Part shown: piece by piece, positions 31,691 through 41,420 of the stretch
Layout: each line of letters begins with the position of its first letter
Numbering within the stretch: position 1 is the first letter of the stretch
Made by a program: the position numbers and the translations under genes
The notes under the pieces: model-generated
What the model was told of the DNA's origin: nothing
The model's input: only the letters and a program-made list of their open reading frames with translations
The model's database searches: none
Assembly (NCBI GenBank): GCA_045537695.1
Contig: JAZSQB010000008.1
Location: forward strand, 1-50,260
DNA from: RGIG2041 sp045537695
GTDB taxonomy: Bacteria; Bacillota; Clostridia; UBA1381; UMGS1253
Direction of reading: 5' to 3'
Length of the DNA stretch: 50,260 nt

Positions 31691-34600
31691 TTACATATCC
31701 TCCTGCACTTCTACTGCATGCCCTGCCGAAAACAGATATAGATACCGCGCCTGCACGCGTTTGCCCGTGAGTTGCTTTAGCGCCTGCGCATAGTAATTAA
31801 GCTGTACGCCGTAGCGCTGTTTTATACGTTCAATATCCTCTGCGCAGTTGACGTGATCCGTTTTGTAATCCACCAAAACAAGCCCATCCCCCTCTGTAAA
31901 GAAGCAGTCAATCACGCCCTGCAACAGCAAGTTGTCATCACCGGTATATTCCGAAAAAAGCTGCTTGGCCGGCACGAGTATTTCGAACGGGAATTCGCGC
32001 TGTACGCTTGTGCTCTGCAGCATACGCCTGCCGAGCGGACTTGCGAAAAATGCCGCAATTTTCCTCGTCTGCACCATCGCACATTCCTGCTTGGTCAGCA
32101 TTCCCTGCGCCGTCCACGCCTCCATCTGCGCTACAATCTCCGCTTCATTGAAAACCTTTGCCAAATCCAAATGCTGCAATACATAGTGCGTCACGCTACC
32201 GCTCTTTGCGCCGCTTCGCGTCTCTGCATCCTCAAACTGCGGCTCATTAAGAGTGCCCGAATCATACAGTCCGACCGCTTCCAAATCCAGCTCCGTCTCC
32301 AGCATACGCTTCACTTCCGTCACGGAAACCTTACTCGGCAGTGCCGTATCTGCTGCATACGGATAACTGTAGGTCATCACATCAAAAATATGCGTATTTT
32401 TCTTATCTTCGCTTTTTTCCGGCTCTCTCTGCATCGTCGCCGCCGCTTCATCCGCTGTCAAGAGACTGTCCGCATCATACAGACGAATTGAAAACAAATC
32501 TGTTTCAAATGCGCCAGTTTCAAACATCGGACTCTGCGTTTCCAGCAGTACCGCCGGCAAAATCCAGTCCAGATACGATTTTGCGCCACTGGTCACATAC
32601 AGCGGCACCTGCCCTTGTTCAGGCGTATATACATACTGCACGGCTTCAAAATTCGAAACCGTACCCGTGATAATCAGCTTTTCACGTGCTCGTGTCATCG
32701 CCACGTACAGAATACGCAATTCTTCACTTAAATTCTCCAGATTCAGTTTTTCTTTAATGGCAAGCTTCGCCGCGCTCGGGTATTTGTAGCAATTCAGCTT
32801 GTCTACACAGTCAAAGCCAAGTCCGAGCGTTTTATGCATCAGCATCACGCTGCTCAAATCGCGGTTATTAAAACCTTTGCCGGCACGCGCCAGAAACACA
32901 ATGCCGTACTCTAAGCCTTTACTTTTATGAATACTCATAATCTGCACAACGTTTTGCGCCTCGGAAATCAACTTGGCATCGCCGTCACCGGTTTGCGCCT
33001 TGCGCAGACCGTCCACATAGCTTACGAAATTAAATAGCCCTTTAAAGCCCGTACCTTCAAAGCTACGCGCTCTTTCAAATAGAATATTTAAATTTTCACG
33101 GCGATATTCTCCGTTTCGCTGTCCTGTAGCAAACAAATCGTAGTCCGTTTCACGATAGAGTGCACCAATCAACTCATATGTAGTCATATAATGCACATAG
33201 CTGCGCCATTTTTCTATTTTCTCTACAAAGGCAGCGCACTTTGCCGCCAGGGCATCTGCGCCGGCTGCATACTGACAAACGCAGTCGTAAAACGGCTTTT
33301 CCTTATCTGTCAGGCGCACCGCGAGCAGTTCATTTTCATCAAACCGGAACAACACACTACGCAAAACAGCAATCAAATCAATGTCCTGATACGGATTATC
33401 AATCACCTTCAGAAGCGAAAGCATAAAGGTAATTTCCGTATTCTCGAAGTAGCCGCCGCTACTGTCCGCATAACACGGAATACCATACTCGCCCAAGATT
33501 TTGGCAAACACCGGTCCGTCGTCCTTATAGGCGCGCATCAGGATAACAATGTCCTTGTATTCCGGTTTGCGCATACACTGCTTTTTCGCATCATAGAGCT
33601 GATAACCGCTCTGCAAAAGTGCACAGATACGTTGCGCAATAATATGCGCCTCCGCTTCACAGTCCGTATAAATTTCGCGTGCACGTTCGGCAATCAGAAT
33701 TTCCGTCTTGCCACCGCTCGTCACGCCGTCTGCCGGCGGATACGGAAAACCGGCATTGAGCCGTTCGGTTTCATCATAGGTAATCTCACCCACGGTTTCG
33801 CCCGCCGTACGTTCAAACACCTGATTTACACCGGCAATCACGCTGTCACGGCTGCGGAAATTATTCGACATAATGACACGGCGGTTTGTCCCTTCCGTAT
33901 CACTGTACGTATCTTTTTTGCTTTTGAATATATATGGGTTGGTATGGCGGAAACGGTAAATACTCTGCTTCACGTCGCCTACCATAAATAAATTATCGCC
34001 GCGGGAAATCATCGAAAAGATAGTTTCCTGCAGTTCGTTTGTATCCTGAAATTCGTCGACCAGAATGTAGTCGAGACCCGCAGCAATTTCCTTTGCCTCC
34101 GCGCTCGGCACAATCTGTCCATTTTCATCCGAATCACAAAGCAGGCGCACCGCCATATGCTCCAAATCCGAGAAATCCAGAACGCCGCGGCTTTTCTTTT
34201 CCGCCAGATAGATTTCATCCAAACGCTGCACCATAGAACCGATGCTTTTCGCCTTTTTGCCGCAATCTAGCAAATCCGCAAGCATTTGCGACATATCCTC
34301 CGGAAAGTAATTGTTGCCAATTTCACCAACCAGCTTGCTTGCCGCCTTCCGCTGTTCGGAAATCTGCTTTTTGCGCGCCTCATCCACATCGCCCTTGACC
34401 GTTGCTGCACGGCGCAGCTTAAACGAACGGGCAATTGCGCCGGCACGTGCAAAATCCTCTGTTTCCAGCAAATGCTGCAAGTGCTTTAAATCCGCAATTT
34501 CTTCCTCCAGTGCCTGCGTATATTTAATCATTCCGTCATACAATACCGAAATATCCAGACATCGCTGCAGACTGACAATACAGCTTGTCACGCGCAGGGC

Positions 34601-35251
34601 TGACAGCTTGCATATCAGTTCAAACCACGGGTGCGACCGAATATCCTCCACCTGATAAAGCGCATTCACCTTCTCAAAATACTGCGCCTTAAACGGCAGA
34701 CTGGATGCAAAATGATACAGCTTGAGCAAAATATCCCGAAGTCCCATATCACTGCGCGCCGTCGTATAACTCTCCAATAAATCTAAAAATCCTTCATCAC
34801 CGGCTTCGTACAACTCTTCAAATAGCGCATCCATACTTTTTTCTAAAAGCAGTTTCATTTCGCCGTCATCCCCGATGGAGAAATCCGGCTCGTTATCGAG
34901 CTTCTGAAAGCCCGTGCGGACAAGGCGCATACAAAATGCATGCACCGTGCAAATTCTCGCATTATCCAAAAGCACCAGCTGTCTCGAAAGATTCTTATCC
35001 CCCGGCGTTGCCTCCAGGCGTTTTTCCAGCGCCTGCGCAATCTCGTGCTTCATTTTGGATGCCGCCGCTTCGGTAAACGTCGTCACGAGCATTTTATCAA
35101 TATCCGTCGGCGCGTCCGGATCTGTAATCAGGCGCACGATGCGCTCGACTAGCACGGCGGTTTTGCCCGAGCCGGCTGCAGCCGCAACGAGCACATTGCA
35201 GCCGCGCGTTTCAATGGCCTTTTTCTGTTCTGGTGTCCACTCAATTGCCAC
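31691..35251 (-). CDS. addA: ATP-dependent helicase/nuclease subunit A
   Basis: AddA is the 3'-5' helicase and one nuclease of AddAB, which processes double-strand breaks for RecA loading. Seen: Walker A VAAAAGSGKTAVLVERIV, VDEFQDTNELQETIF, VGDVKQSIYRFRHTNP, and the C-terminal RecB-type nuclease motif VLVDYKTDHVNC. The frame opens at 35377 but would overlap addB by 137 bp. GTG codons at 35260 or 35251, near the addB stop, are more likely (35251 chosen, 1186 aa, with GGTGAG just upstream). addB and addA overlap, so they are coupled. Confidence 0.96.
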   Translation of the reverse strand: MAIEWTPEQKKAIETRGCNVLVAAAAGSGKTAVLVERIVRLITDPDAPTDIDKMLVTTFTEAAASKMKHEIAQALEKRLEATPGDKNLSRQLVLLDNARICTVHAFCMRLVRTGFQKLDNEPDFSIGDDGEMKLLLEKSMDALFEELYEAGDEGFLDLLESYTTARSDMGLRDILLKLYHFASSLPFKAQYFEKVNALYQVEDIRSHPWFELICKLSALRVTSCIVSLQRCLDISVLYDGMIKYTQALEEEIADLKHLQHLLETEDFARAGAIARSFKLRRAATVKGDVDEARKKQISEQRKAASKLVGEIGNNYFPEDMSQMLADLLDCGKKAKSIGSMVQRLDEIYLAEKKSRGVLDFSDLEHMAVRLLCDSDENGQIVPSAEAKEIAAGLDYILVDEFQDTNELQETIFSMISRGDNLFMVGDVKQSIYRFRHTNPYIFKSKKDTYSDTEGTNRRVIMSNNFRSRDSVIAGVNQVFERTAGETVGEITYDETERLNAGFPYPPADGVTSGGKTEILIAERAREIYTDCEAEAHIIAQRICALLQSGYQLYDAKKQCMRKPEYKDIVILMRAYKDDGPVFAKILGEYGIPCYADSSGGYFENTEITFMLSLLKVIDNPYQDIDLIAVLRSVLFRFDENELLAVRLTDKEKPFYDCVCQYAAGADALAAKCAAFVEKIEKWRSYVHYMTTYELIGALYRETDYDLFATGQRNGEYRRENLNILFERARSFEGTGFKGLFNFVSYVDGLRKAQTGDGDAKLISEAQNVVQIMSIHKSKGLEYGIVFLARAGKGFNNRDLSSVMLMHKTLGLGFDCVDKLNCYKYPSAAKLAIKEKLNLENLSEELRILYVAMTRAREKLIITGTVSNFEAVQYVYTPEQGQVPLYVTSGAKSYLDWILPAVLLETQSPMFETGAFETDLFSIRLYDADSLLTADEAAATMQREPEKSEDKKNTHIFDVMTYSYPYAADTALPSKVSVTEVKRMLETELDLEAVGLYDSGTLNEPQFEDAETRSGAKSGSVTHYVLQHLDLAKVFNEAEIVAQMEAWTAQGMLTKQECAMVQTRKIAAFFASPLGRRMLQSTSVQREFPFEILVPAKQLFSEYTGDDNLLLQGVIDCFFTEGDGLVLVDYKTDHVNCAEDIERIKQRYGVQLNYYAQALKQLTGKRVQARYLYLFSAGHAVEVQEDM

Positions 35252-38200
35252 TGCGCTCACCGCCTTCCCGCAAGAGATCCTCTTTCGCCGACAGTCCGTC
35301 GTCTGCAAATTCCTTAATATAAATGCCTTCTGCCGCATTCTGGCAAACCGGATTTTGCGGGCAGTACCGACAAGCATCCAACTTACCCGTACGCACCGGT
35401 AAAATGGAAATTTCGCCCTTCATCAGCCCGTCACCCACCGCGCGCACACTGCGGCGCACGCGCTTTGCCATACAGTCAAACAACTGCATACTGCCAACAG
35501 AAGAATTCGCTGAAATGCTTCCATCCTTGTTGTATTTGAGCGCAAAAACTTCACTTTCCTGCGCACCGGTGACATCCATTGCCTCCAAGACCTCCGGCGT
35601 GTCCACACAGAAGCCGTCTAAACGCATTGCTTTGCGGATTTCTGCCGCAATCGTGTCTGCATCCGTCAGGCAATCCTTCGATAGCATCGGTTCGCGGATT
35701 TTAAAGTACAGCACCGCCGCCGGCTTCTTTGTCGCATCGCCGCCGACCACCGCTTCCATATACAACATCAGCTGAAAATCCAGTCCGTTTGCAATGTTAT
35801 CCATCGAAAAACTTTTACTGCCGGTTTTATAGTCAATCACGCGGTAATATGTACCGTTCTCCCCTTCATACTTATCCAAACGGTCAATGACACCGTGAAT
35901 TTTAATTTTCTTTCCATTCGTCAGGCTGACGGCAACGGCTTTTAAATCGCCGTCATCGCCAAAATGCACCTCACTGCCCACCGGCTCGAATTTGCCGAGT
36001 GCAACATGGCGCACCAAAACCTGTACACAGCGCTCTAAATTCGTCTGCAATCGCTTTGCAAAATACGCCGCCGATTTTGTCACCGACGCCATACCGGAAA
36101 ACATCTCTTCCGTCACACGCGTGCTCACCTGCCCAACCAATGCGCCAATCTGCGCCGGCGGCATCTCGCGGATAGATGTGCCGCTCGCCTGTGCCGCCTT
36201 CACAAAATACTCTAAAGCACGATGCACCATATTACCGATATCCGGCGCACCAATTTTGCTGACCTTGCGCTCGCGCGCCTGCAGCATATACGTCATAAAA
36301 TATGAAAACGGGCACGCGCTGTATTTTTCCAGACGGGAAACGCTCATATGCAAATCCGCCGGATAGAGTTTTTCTAAATTTGTGCCTCTGAGCTTCTTTG
36401 CCTGCACCACACTGTCCTTGCACTGCGAAAGCAGTGTAAGCACCGCCGCATCCTGCGTCTTTAGCGCATCGCGCACCTGCGCCGCATCGCCACTGACACT
36501 TTCCAACTGTCGCACGCGGCTCACTTCCGACGCAAGCAAAAATCGCCCTTCCAGTGCAGAGCGCACCGTGCCGCTCTCCGGCGCAATGCACGGCAAATGC
36601 GCAAAGCATTTGCTGATTTTCGCCGCAATCGGTGACGGCGGCATCGGCTTGCCCGCCATATCCGCCACCGGATAGCAAACATAGAGTTTTTCCTGTGCAC
36701 ACGTCAGCGTCTTATACACGGTATAACGGTGGTCAAATGCCTTCTGCCTTGCCGTCGGCAACACCGAAAGACCCGATGCGCGCAGACCCATACGGTCCGC
36801 ATCCGACAAGATACCTTCTGTGCCGGAAAAGCCGGAAAATGCGCCCGTATTGGTGCCCAGCGCAAACATCACCTTCGCATCGGTAAATCTGCCCTGCGCC
36901 ACATCCGTTACACCGACTTCGTCCATACGCTGCGGCACAATCGCCTGCTGTTGTCCCAGAAGTCCCGCCTGCACCATATTGCGTAGGCGCGCGATACCGC
37001 ACTTTTCATCGCCGCACAAAAGCGAGAGCTGCTCAAGTACCTGCATCAGCCCATTATATGTACTCTGATAAACGCTTGCCGCCGCAAATTCCTTTGCCGC
37101 TTTCAGCACTTCAATCTGCTGTTCTACTTTTTCGCGCATCCCGATTTCACACAAAAAGGCATAAATCGCCTTCGCGCTTTCCTGCACCGTATGCGAAATA
37201 CCGATGGATGCTTTCAGGCGCAGCAACGGCGCAACAACCGCACGGCGCAGTGCATCCGCGCGCGCTGCCTCTTCAGCATTGCGCTCTTCAAAATACGCGC
37301 TTTTATAATTCCACGCTTCCTCGCTTGTCCAGTGCTTGGCGCCGATACCGGTCGCCAATACATAGTTTTCCAAAAAGTCGGCATCTGCCGCGGAAATATT
37401 GGCAAAGCCGGATTTTAGATAGGAAAAAACCGCATCATAACGAAAACCGTTTTGCACAATATCCAATGCAGAGAGCACCACTATAGAGAGTGGGTGCGAA
37501 GCCGCACTCTTTTTGCCCGACACAAACACCGGAATGCCATAGCGCTTGAAAATATAAGCAATCGGCTCAAAATAACGCTCGCCGTCACCGACCACAACGG
37601 CAAAATCGCGAAAACGGTAATTTTGCTCTCGGCAAAGCCGCAAAATCTCATTTGCGGCAAAATGGATTTCCGCATAAGGGTTTCTGCCCTCAAACAGCTG
37701 AATTTCTTCCTGCGGATGCACGTACTGCATACCGCCGTATTTTGTATAACTGCGCTCCAAGTGCGCAAGCGCCCCTTCGCCGTACTGCTTTTCAAGATAA
37801 GAAAGCTTTGCATCCGGAAAGGCTTTGCGCAGCTTTTGTATCGTCTGCACGCCGGGTGCAAAAAAGCCCTGGGCATCTAAATTTTTGTCTGCACAAATGT
37901 ATACCGAAACGGACTTCGCCGCTTGCCCGAGCGCGGACAAAACCGCAAAATGCGGGGCGGTAAAATCCGCAAATTCATCAATATAAATATGCATATCCTT
38001 ATAGGCTTGCGTGTTTGCAAGTACCTCGGCGCACAGCATCAGCATTCCATCTGCATCGACAAAGCGCGCCTCTAAAAGTTCGGCGTACGCCGCAAAAATC
38101 TCCGACAAATCTGCCATCTTCAGCGCAAGCGGCGTTGCCTCGCCGGCACAGCCCTGCAGATCCGCTACGCCAATGCCGGCGTGCGAAAATTCCTCCACAA

Positions 38201-38552
38201 GCGAAAGCAGATTCGGCGCAAGCGTTGCCTTCTCCACCGCGCGGTGGTAGGTTTTAAGCTTCGCGCTCGCCTTTGCCAGTGCCCGATACATCAGCATCGT
38301 CTTGCCGCTCGATGAAATCAGCCGGTGTGCCGTCGGTTTTTCCGCAAACGTGCGCTTTGCCAGTTTTGTGAACGTAAGCACTTCCACAAAACCGCCGAAA
38401 AATGCTTTTTCCGCCAGCCTTTTTTCCGTGCGGAAGCTGATTTGCTCCGGCACAATCAGTATGCTTTTTTCACCGCACTGCGCGTGCTGCGCCAGTTTTG
38501 CAAACAAGGCAGTGCTTTTGCCGCTTCCGGCTCTTCCGTATACAATTTGCAA
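35241..38552 (-). CDS. addB: ATP-dependent helicase/deoxyribonuclease subunit B
   Basis: AddB is the partner of AddA. It has an inactivated helicase fold used for Chi recognition and an Fe-S nuclease domain. Seen: P-loop VYGRAGSGKSTALFAKLA at the N-terminus and IVPEQISFRTEKRLA. In the C-terminal nuclease domain are YSACPFSYFMTYML, RVIDYKTGSKSF and CRYCPQNPVC. These supply the four cysteines of the 4Fe-4S cluster and the catalytic D-Y-K. Length 1103 aa. The start is TTG at 38552 with GGAG 8 nt upstream. It heads the addB-addA unit. Confidence 0.95.
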   Translation of the reverse strand: MQIVYGRAGSGKSTALFAKLAQHAQCGEKSILIVPEQISFRTEKRLAEKAFFGGFVEVLTFTKLAKRTFAEKPTAHRLISSSGKTMLMYRALAKASAKLKTYHRAVEKATLAPNLLSLVEEFSHAGIGVADLQGCAGEATPLALKMADLSEIFAAYAELLEARFVDADGMLMLCAEVLANTQAYKDMHIYIDEFADFTAPHFAVLSALGQAAKSVSVYICADKNLDAQGFFAPGVQTIQKLRKAFPDAKLSYLEKQYGEGALAHLERSYTKYGGMQYVHPQEEIQLFEGRNPYAEIHFAANEILRLCREQNYRFRDFAVVVGDGERYFEPIAYIFKRYGIPVFVSGKKSAASHPLSIVVLSALDIVQNGFRYDAVFSYLKSGFANISAADADFLENYVLATGIGAKHWTSEEAWNYKSAYFEERNAEEAARADALRRAVVAPLLRLKASIGISHTVQESAKAIYAFLCEIGMREKVEQQIEVLKAAKEFAAASVYQSTYNGLMQVLEQLSLLCGDEKCGIARLRNMVQAGLLGQQQAIVPQRMDEVGVTDVAQGRFTDAKVMFALGTNTGAFSGFSGTEGILSDADRMGLRASGLSVLPTARQKAFDHRYTVYKTLTCAQEKLYVCYPVADMAGKPMPPSPIAAKISKCFAHLPCIAPESGTVRSALEGRFLLASEVSRVRQLESVSGDAAQVRDALKTQDAAVLTLLSQCKDSVVQAKKLRGTNLEKLYPADLHMSVSRLEKYSACPFSYFMTYMLQARERKVSKIGAPDIGNMVHRALEYFVKAAQASGTSIREMPPAQIGALVGQVSTRVTEEMFSGMASVTKSAAYFAKRLQTNLERCVQVLVRHVALGKFEPVGSEVHFGDDGDLKAVAVSLTNGKKIKIHGVIDRLDKYEGENGTYYRVIDYKTGSKSFSMDNIANGLDFQLMLYMEAVVGGDATKKPAAVLYFKIREPMLSKDCLTDADTIAAEIRKAMRLDGFCVDTPEVLEAMDVTGAQESEVFALKYNKDGSISANSSVGSMQLFDCMAKRVRRSVRAVGDGLMKGEISILPVRTGKLDACRYCPQNPVCQNAAEGIYIKEFADDGLSAKEDLLREGGERSGN

Positions 38553-38568
38553 GGCGTGTTCTCCTTTT

Positions 38569-38643
38569 TTACTTCAGTTCAAATTCACTGAGCTTTGTAT
38601 CCAATACAAAATCCGGCTTTAATTCACGCATGCGCGCCGGCAT
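38569..38643 (-). pseudogene. Possible 3' remnant of a gene upstream of addB
   Basis: A short frame ends in TAA 16 bp before addB. It reads MPARMRELKPDF, then VLDTKLSEFELK, with host-like codon use, and stays open upstream to about 38658. It is too short to be an obvious gene. It looks like the C-terminus of a protein whose 5' part is missing, possibly lost when the SLH gene region arrived, but it may also be chance. Confidence 0.25.
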
Positions 38644-38662
38644 ACCAAATTCCAAACAAAAA

Positions 38663-39724
38663 CTACTTCGATATAAACTCACTTCTGTATGCTCTTGTTA
38701 TAAGATTAATCCTTACATTTAGTATCCCGTCACAAGGTTCATCCGGACTGCTCAGGGAAAAATCAGAAGAATGATATACCCTTTCATAGTGGATAACGGA
38801 ACCCCAATCAGAAAGTGTTATATTTTCAATAGGTGGATTATTTCCATTCATTTTATCCAAAACAGGCGCACCATCTCCAAGAGGATATATGCTACCGTCA
38901 TTTGCGATAAGTACAAGGCAATGTCGTGCAGTATTCACGTTGCTGTTAAATTTGCGCTTAAGATATACCACTGTTCCGTATGCATTATCAACAACTGTGC
39001 CGATGTACTCCGTATCTGCTTTTATAAGTTGTGCAATGATTTCTTCTTTGGATTGCGTTTTTTTCTTGTATCGTGCCAAATGATTTTGTTCTTCCCATTC
39101 ACGGATTTTATAAAGCCTTAAAAATGTAGCAATCGCCTGTTCTTTTGTATAATAATCCTGTGGGGCAAACCATGTATCGGATATCCCTTTCATTACGTTA
39201 TAAGAAACGCAAAACTCTACGCCCCTTAATGCCCACTCTGCTATTTTATCACTATCATCAAAGAAAACCTGTCTCATTTGATTCTGACTATTGCTATACA
39301 ACCAATATGTACGTTGGAGCATTGCCGCCGCCTGTTCTCTTGTAATTTGCGCCATAGGGTCAAACAAATTGTTTCCAACGCCCTTTATAATCCCCATGCG
39401 TGCCGCCAGCAAGACATATTTATCGTCCGCATCTTCAAAGTTGTTGCGCGGTGCAGAATACTTTTCTGCCTGGCTTGCCAGTTCTTCAAAGGAAAGAGAA
39501 AGATTGTTCATTATAAAACGCACTGTTAAATATGCAAATTCTTCTCTCGTAATATTTTGCGTATAATTGTTTTGCATTTCCACAGGTACAAATCCAATGC
39601 CTATTGCCTCATCTATTTCCGGCTTTGCCCAATCCGAAATTCTGTTTTCTGCTGCGCATACATGCATACCGATGCATAAACACATTGATAAGCATAAATT
39701 GACTATTTTCTTCATTCTCTTCAT
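38663..39724 (-). CDS. S-layer homology (SLH) domain protein, secreted
   Basis: This 353-aa protein has a signal peptide (residues 1-25, ending near MHVCAAENR) and SLH-type repeats in the N-terminal half. One covers about residues 29-75 (WAKPEIDEAIGIGFVP, then ITREEFAYLTVRFI), the next about 90-140 (VLLAARMGIIKGVGNNLFDP, ITREQAAAMLQRTYWL), and a third about 150-200 (EWALRGVEFCVSYNVMKGIS, YTKEQAIATFLRLYKI). SLH domains bind secondary cell-wall polymers. The C-terminal 140 residues are unrecognised. It is a single gene between ppa and the addB remnant. Confidence 0.85.
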   Translation of the reverse strand: MKRMKKIVNLCLSMCLCIGMHVCAAENRISDWAKPEIDEAIGIGFVPVEMQNNYTQNITREEFAYLTVRFIMNNLSLSFEELASQAEKYSAPRNNFEDADDKYVLLAARMGIIKGVGNNLFDPMAQITREQAAAMLQRTYWLYSNSQNQMRQVFFDDSDKIAEWALRGVEFCVSYNVMKGISDTWFAPQDYYTKEQAIATFLRLYKIREWEEQNHLARYKKKTQSKEEIIAQLIKADTEYIGTVVDNAYGTVVYLKRKFNSNVNTARHCLVLIANDGSIYPLGDGAPVLDKMNGNNPPIENITLSDWGSVIHYERVYHSSDFSLSSPDEPCDGILNVRINLITRAYRSEFISK

Positions 39725-39801
39725 CTATTTTCAACTTCCCTTATTAGCAGAATAGCAGGATTAGGTTCTTTTTGCGTGCTACTATATTTTCTCCTTTAGA
39801 A

Positions 39802-40335
39802 TTATTTACAAAATTTTTCTATATAACTATCTATTGCATTTTGTATTATATTAATAGATACTTCCCTGTTGCTTACCTCATTAACTGCTGTTTCTTTATT
39901 TTCTAGATTTTTGTAAACAGTAAAAAAATGCCGCATTTCGTCAAAGACATGCTCAGGGAGTTCACCGATATCTTTATAGACATTATAATTAGGGTCGTTG
40001 TATGGGATTGCAATAATCTTTTCATCATTATGTTTGTTATCTATCATCGATATAACACCGATAGGGTATGCTCTGACTAAAGTCATCGGTTCTATTTGTT
40101 CAGAACATAAAAGCAAAACATCAAGAGGGTCATTATCTTCCCCTAGAGTACGCGGAATAAAACCATAATTTGCGGGATAATGGGTAGAAGTGTACAAAAT
40201 TCTGTCCAGAATCAAATATCCCGTCTCTTTATCAAGTTCATATTTCTTTTTGCTTCCTTTTGAAATTTCAACAACACAGATAAAATCCTCCGGATGTATT
40301 CTCTTAGGTGTAATGTCGTGCCAAATATTAGACAT
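39802..40335 (-). CDS. ppa: Inorganic pyrophosphatase, family I
   Basis: The enzyme hydrolyses pyrophosphate to phosphate and so pulls biosynthetic reactions forward. The family I signature DNDPLDVLLL is present, with YPANYGFIPRTLGE before it and KHNDEKIIAIPYNDP after it; these hold the metal and substrate ligands. Length 177 aa. ATG at 40335 is preferred (AAGGAG 7 nt upstream) over the one at 40341. Clostridia often rely on membrane or family II pyrophosphatases, so a family I enzyme is worth noting but not unusual. Confidence 0.92.
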   Translation of the reverse strand: MSNIWHDITPKRIHPEDFICVVEISKGSKKKYELDKETGYLILDRILYTSTHYPANYGFIPRTLGEDNDPLDVLLLCSEQIEPMTLVRAYPIGVISMIDNKHNDEKIIAIPYNDPNYNVYKDIGELPEHVFDEMRHFFTVYKNLENKETAVNEVSNREVSINIIQNAIDSYIEKFCK

Positions 40336-40341
40336 AATCAT

Positions 40342-40651
40342 TCTCCTTCTTTTATCATTTTTTTATTTTAATAAGAACAAAAAGCACAACAGCGTCAAAT
40401 CTGCCGATTTCTGCAGCTCTACCTTTCCCAATGTCGTCCGACAATCCTCACTGGGTTTATAGCGAGTCGGATGCAAAAGCCAATGCATTGACATCTTAGT
40501 TGTTTTAAATAACCTTACAAATTCATTTTACCACAACACAATTCATTTCTCAACCATTTTATGCATCTTGATAGTAGTAAACCTTTTTTTTCGTGTACAA
40601 TATAGCCGAAAGAGAAAAACAATCTCCAAAAAAATATTTTTTGCATAGCTA
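40342..40651. other. Intergenic stretch without a recognisable gene
   Basis: The spacer lies between ppa and the SOS-type promoter. It is AT-rich apart from a more GC-rich core around 40410-40490. No ORF with an RBS, tRNA or clear hairpin is seen. Possible ppa promoter elements (TTGACG around 40391 on the minus strand) have poor spacing. Confidence 0.55.
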
Positions 40652-40684
40652 TTGACAAACATATGTTCGTTTATTATAATAAAC
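40652..40684 (+). promoter_or_regulatory. Consensus promoter with overlapping LexA-type SOS box
   Basis: A perfect promoter is present: TTGACA (40652-40657), 17-bp spacer, TATAAT (40675-40680). Inside the spacer, CAAACATATGTTCG (40656-40669) matches the Gram-positive LexA consensus CGAAC-N4-GTTCG except for one base. The -10 lies in a perfect 16-bp palindrome GTTTATTATAATAAAC (40669-40684). LexA binding here would exclude RNA polymerase. Damage induction is inferred from the site only. Confidence 0.75.
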
Positions 40685-40723
40685 TTATGTCACAGCTATC
40701 GAAAAAAGAAAGGGGGACAAGCT

Positions 40724-40933
40724 GTGACGGAATACAGAATATATGATGCATACAACGATAGTTTTTCCAATGCATACGCATTACAGTCGCACTATGTTTG
40801 TACGGTGTGCGAACGAACGGTGCAACGCGGCGAAGCGTGCTATCACTTCGAAGGCGAAACCGTGTGCGAAGACTGCTGCAATGCTTATGTAATGGACCAT
40901 TACTGGTATGCATCGCCGGAAGACATTAAGTGA
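40724..40933 (+). CDS. Small Cys-rich (zinc-ribbon-like) protein
   Basis: This 69-aa protein begins at GTG (40724) with AAGGGGGAC upstream; an ATG at 40652 would start inside the promoter. Four to five cysteines are arranged as CTVCERTV, then ACYHFEGETVCEDCCNA, which suggests one zinc site of the CxxC...CxxC type. The sequence is otherwise unrecognised. It is the first gene after the LexA-type promoter. Small zinc-binding proteins of this kind are common next to phage packaging genes and may bind DNA or protein partners. Confidence 0.75.
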   Translation: MTEYRIYDAYNDSFSNAYALQSHYVCTVCERTVQRGEACYHFEGETVCEDCCNAYVMDHYWYASPEDIK

Positions 40934-40979
40934 GAGATGTCTTTAAAAATCATTTTTTAAAGGAGGCAGAAACCGAACA

Positions 40980-41420
40980 TTGAAAAAAGACAACATCCGA
41001 GACTATGCAGTTGACGCGTTCCGCTATTTTTCAACACTGCGCTGCGCACCGACCAAAGAGGCCGTACGCTTTGCGCTGCAAAAGCAATATCTGACCCAGG
41101 GAAATAAACGTGCCGCCCGCTTTCTGCCGAAAGCCGAGCTGCAGGATTTATACGCCGTGGTGGATACGATAGATGCCATCCGGTCTCTGGAGAACGGCGC
41201 GGAAATTTTAGAAACACTTTCCAATGTGTATTTTACCAATCCAAGCCAAAACATCAAACGCGGCGAAGTCGAAAACCGCATACTCTACACCACTTTTAAA
41301 ACAAACATTTCCACTGCAACAGCTTACCGCCATCTCGCCCTGTGCAGACGCATATTTGCCGAGGCCCGCGGTTTGCGCTACAGCTATACATACCAAGAAA
41401 AAGAAAGGAGAATTGTATGA
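40980..41420 (+). CDS. Phage-type protein upstream of terminase, possible transcription regulator
   Basis: I do not recognise this 146-aa protein with certainty. It is mainly helical and ends in a segment resembling a helix-turn-helix (TNISTATAYRHLALCRRIFA, about residues 109-128). In phages, a gene at this position is often an ArpU/RinA-type late activator with a sigma-like helix-turn-helix. The start is TTG at 40980 with GGAGG 13 nt upstream, longer than usual, and no better start was found. It overlaps the next gene by 4 bp (ATGA). Confidence 0.6.
   Translation: MKKDNIRDYAVDAFRYFSTLRCAPTKEAVRFALQKQYLTQGNKRAARFLPKAELQDLYAVVDTIDAIRSLENGAEILETLSNVYFTNPSQNIKRGEVENRILYTTFKTNISTATAYRHLALCRRIFAEARGLRYSYTYQEKERRIV

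Noticed and set aside
35252..35377. AddA N-terminal extension of 42 residues
   Set aside because: It reads Arg- and Cys-rich, overlaps addB by over 130 bp, and the family start is near the TPEQKKAI motif.
40410..40490. tRNA or small RNA in the ppa upstream gap
   Set aside because: The GC-rich core does not fold into a cloverleaf, and no CCA end or promoter-terminator pair is seen.
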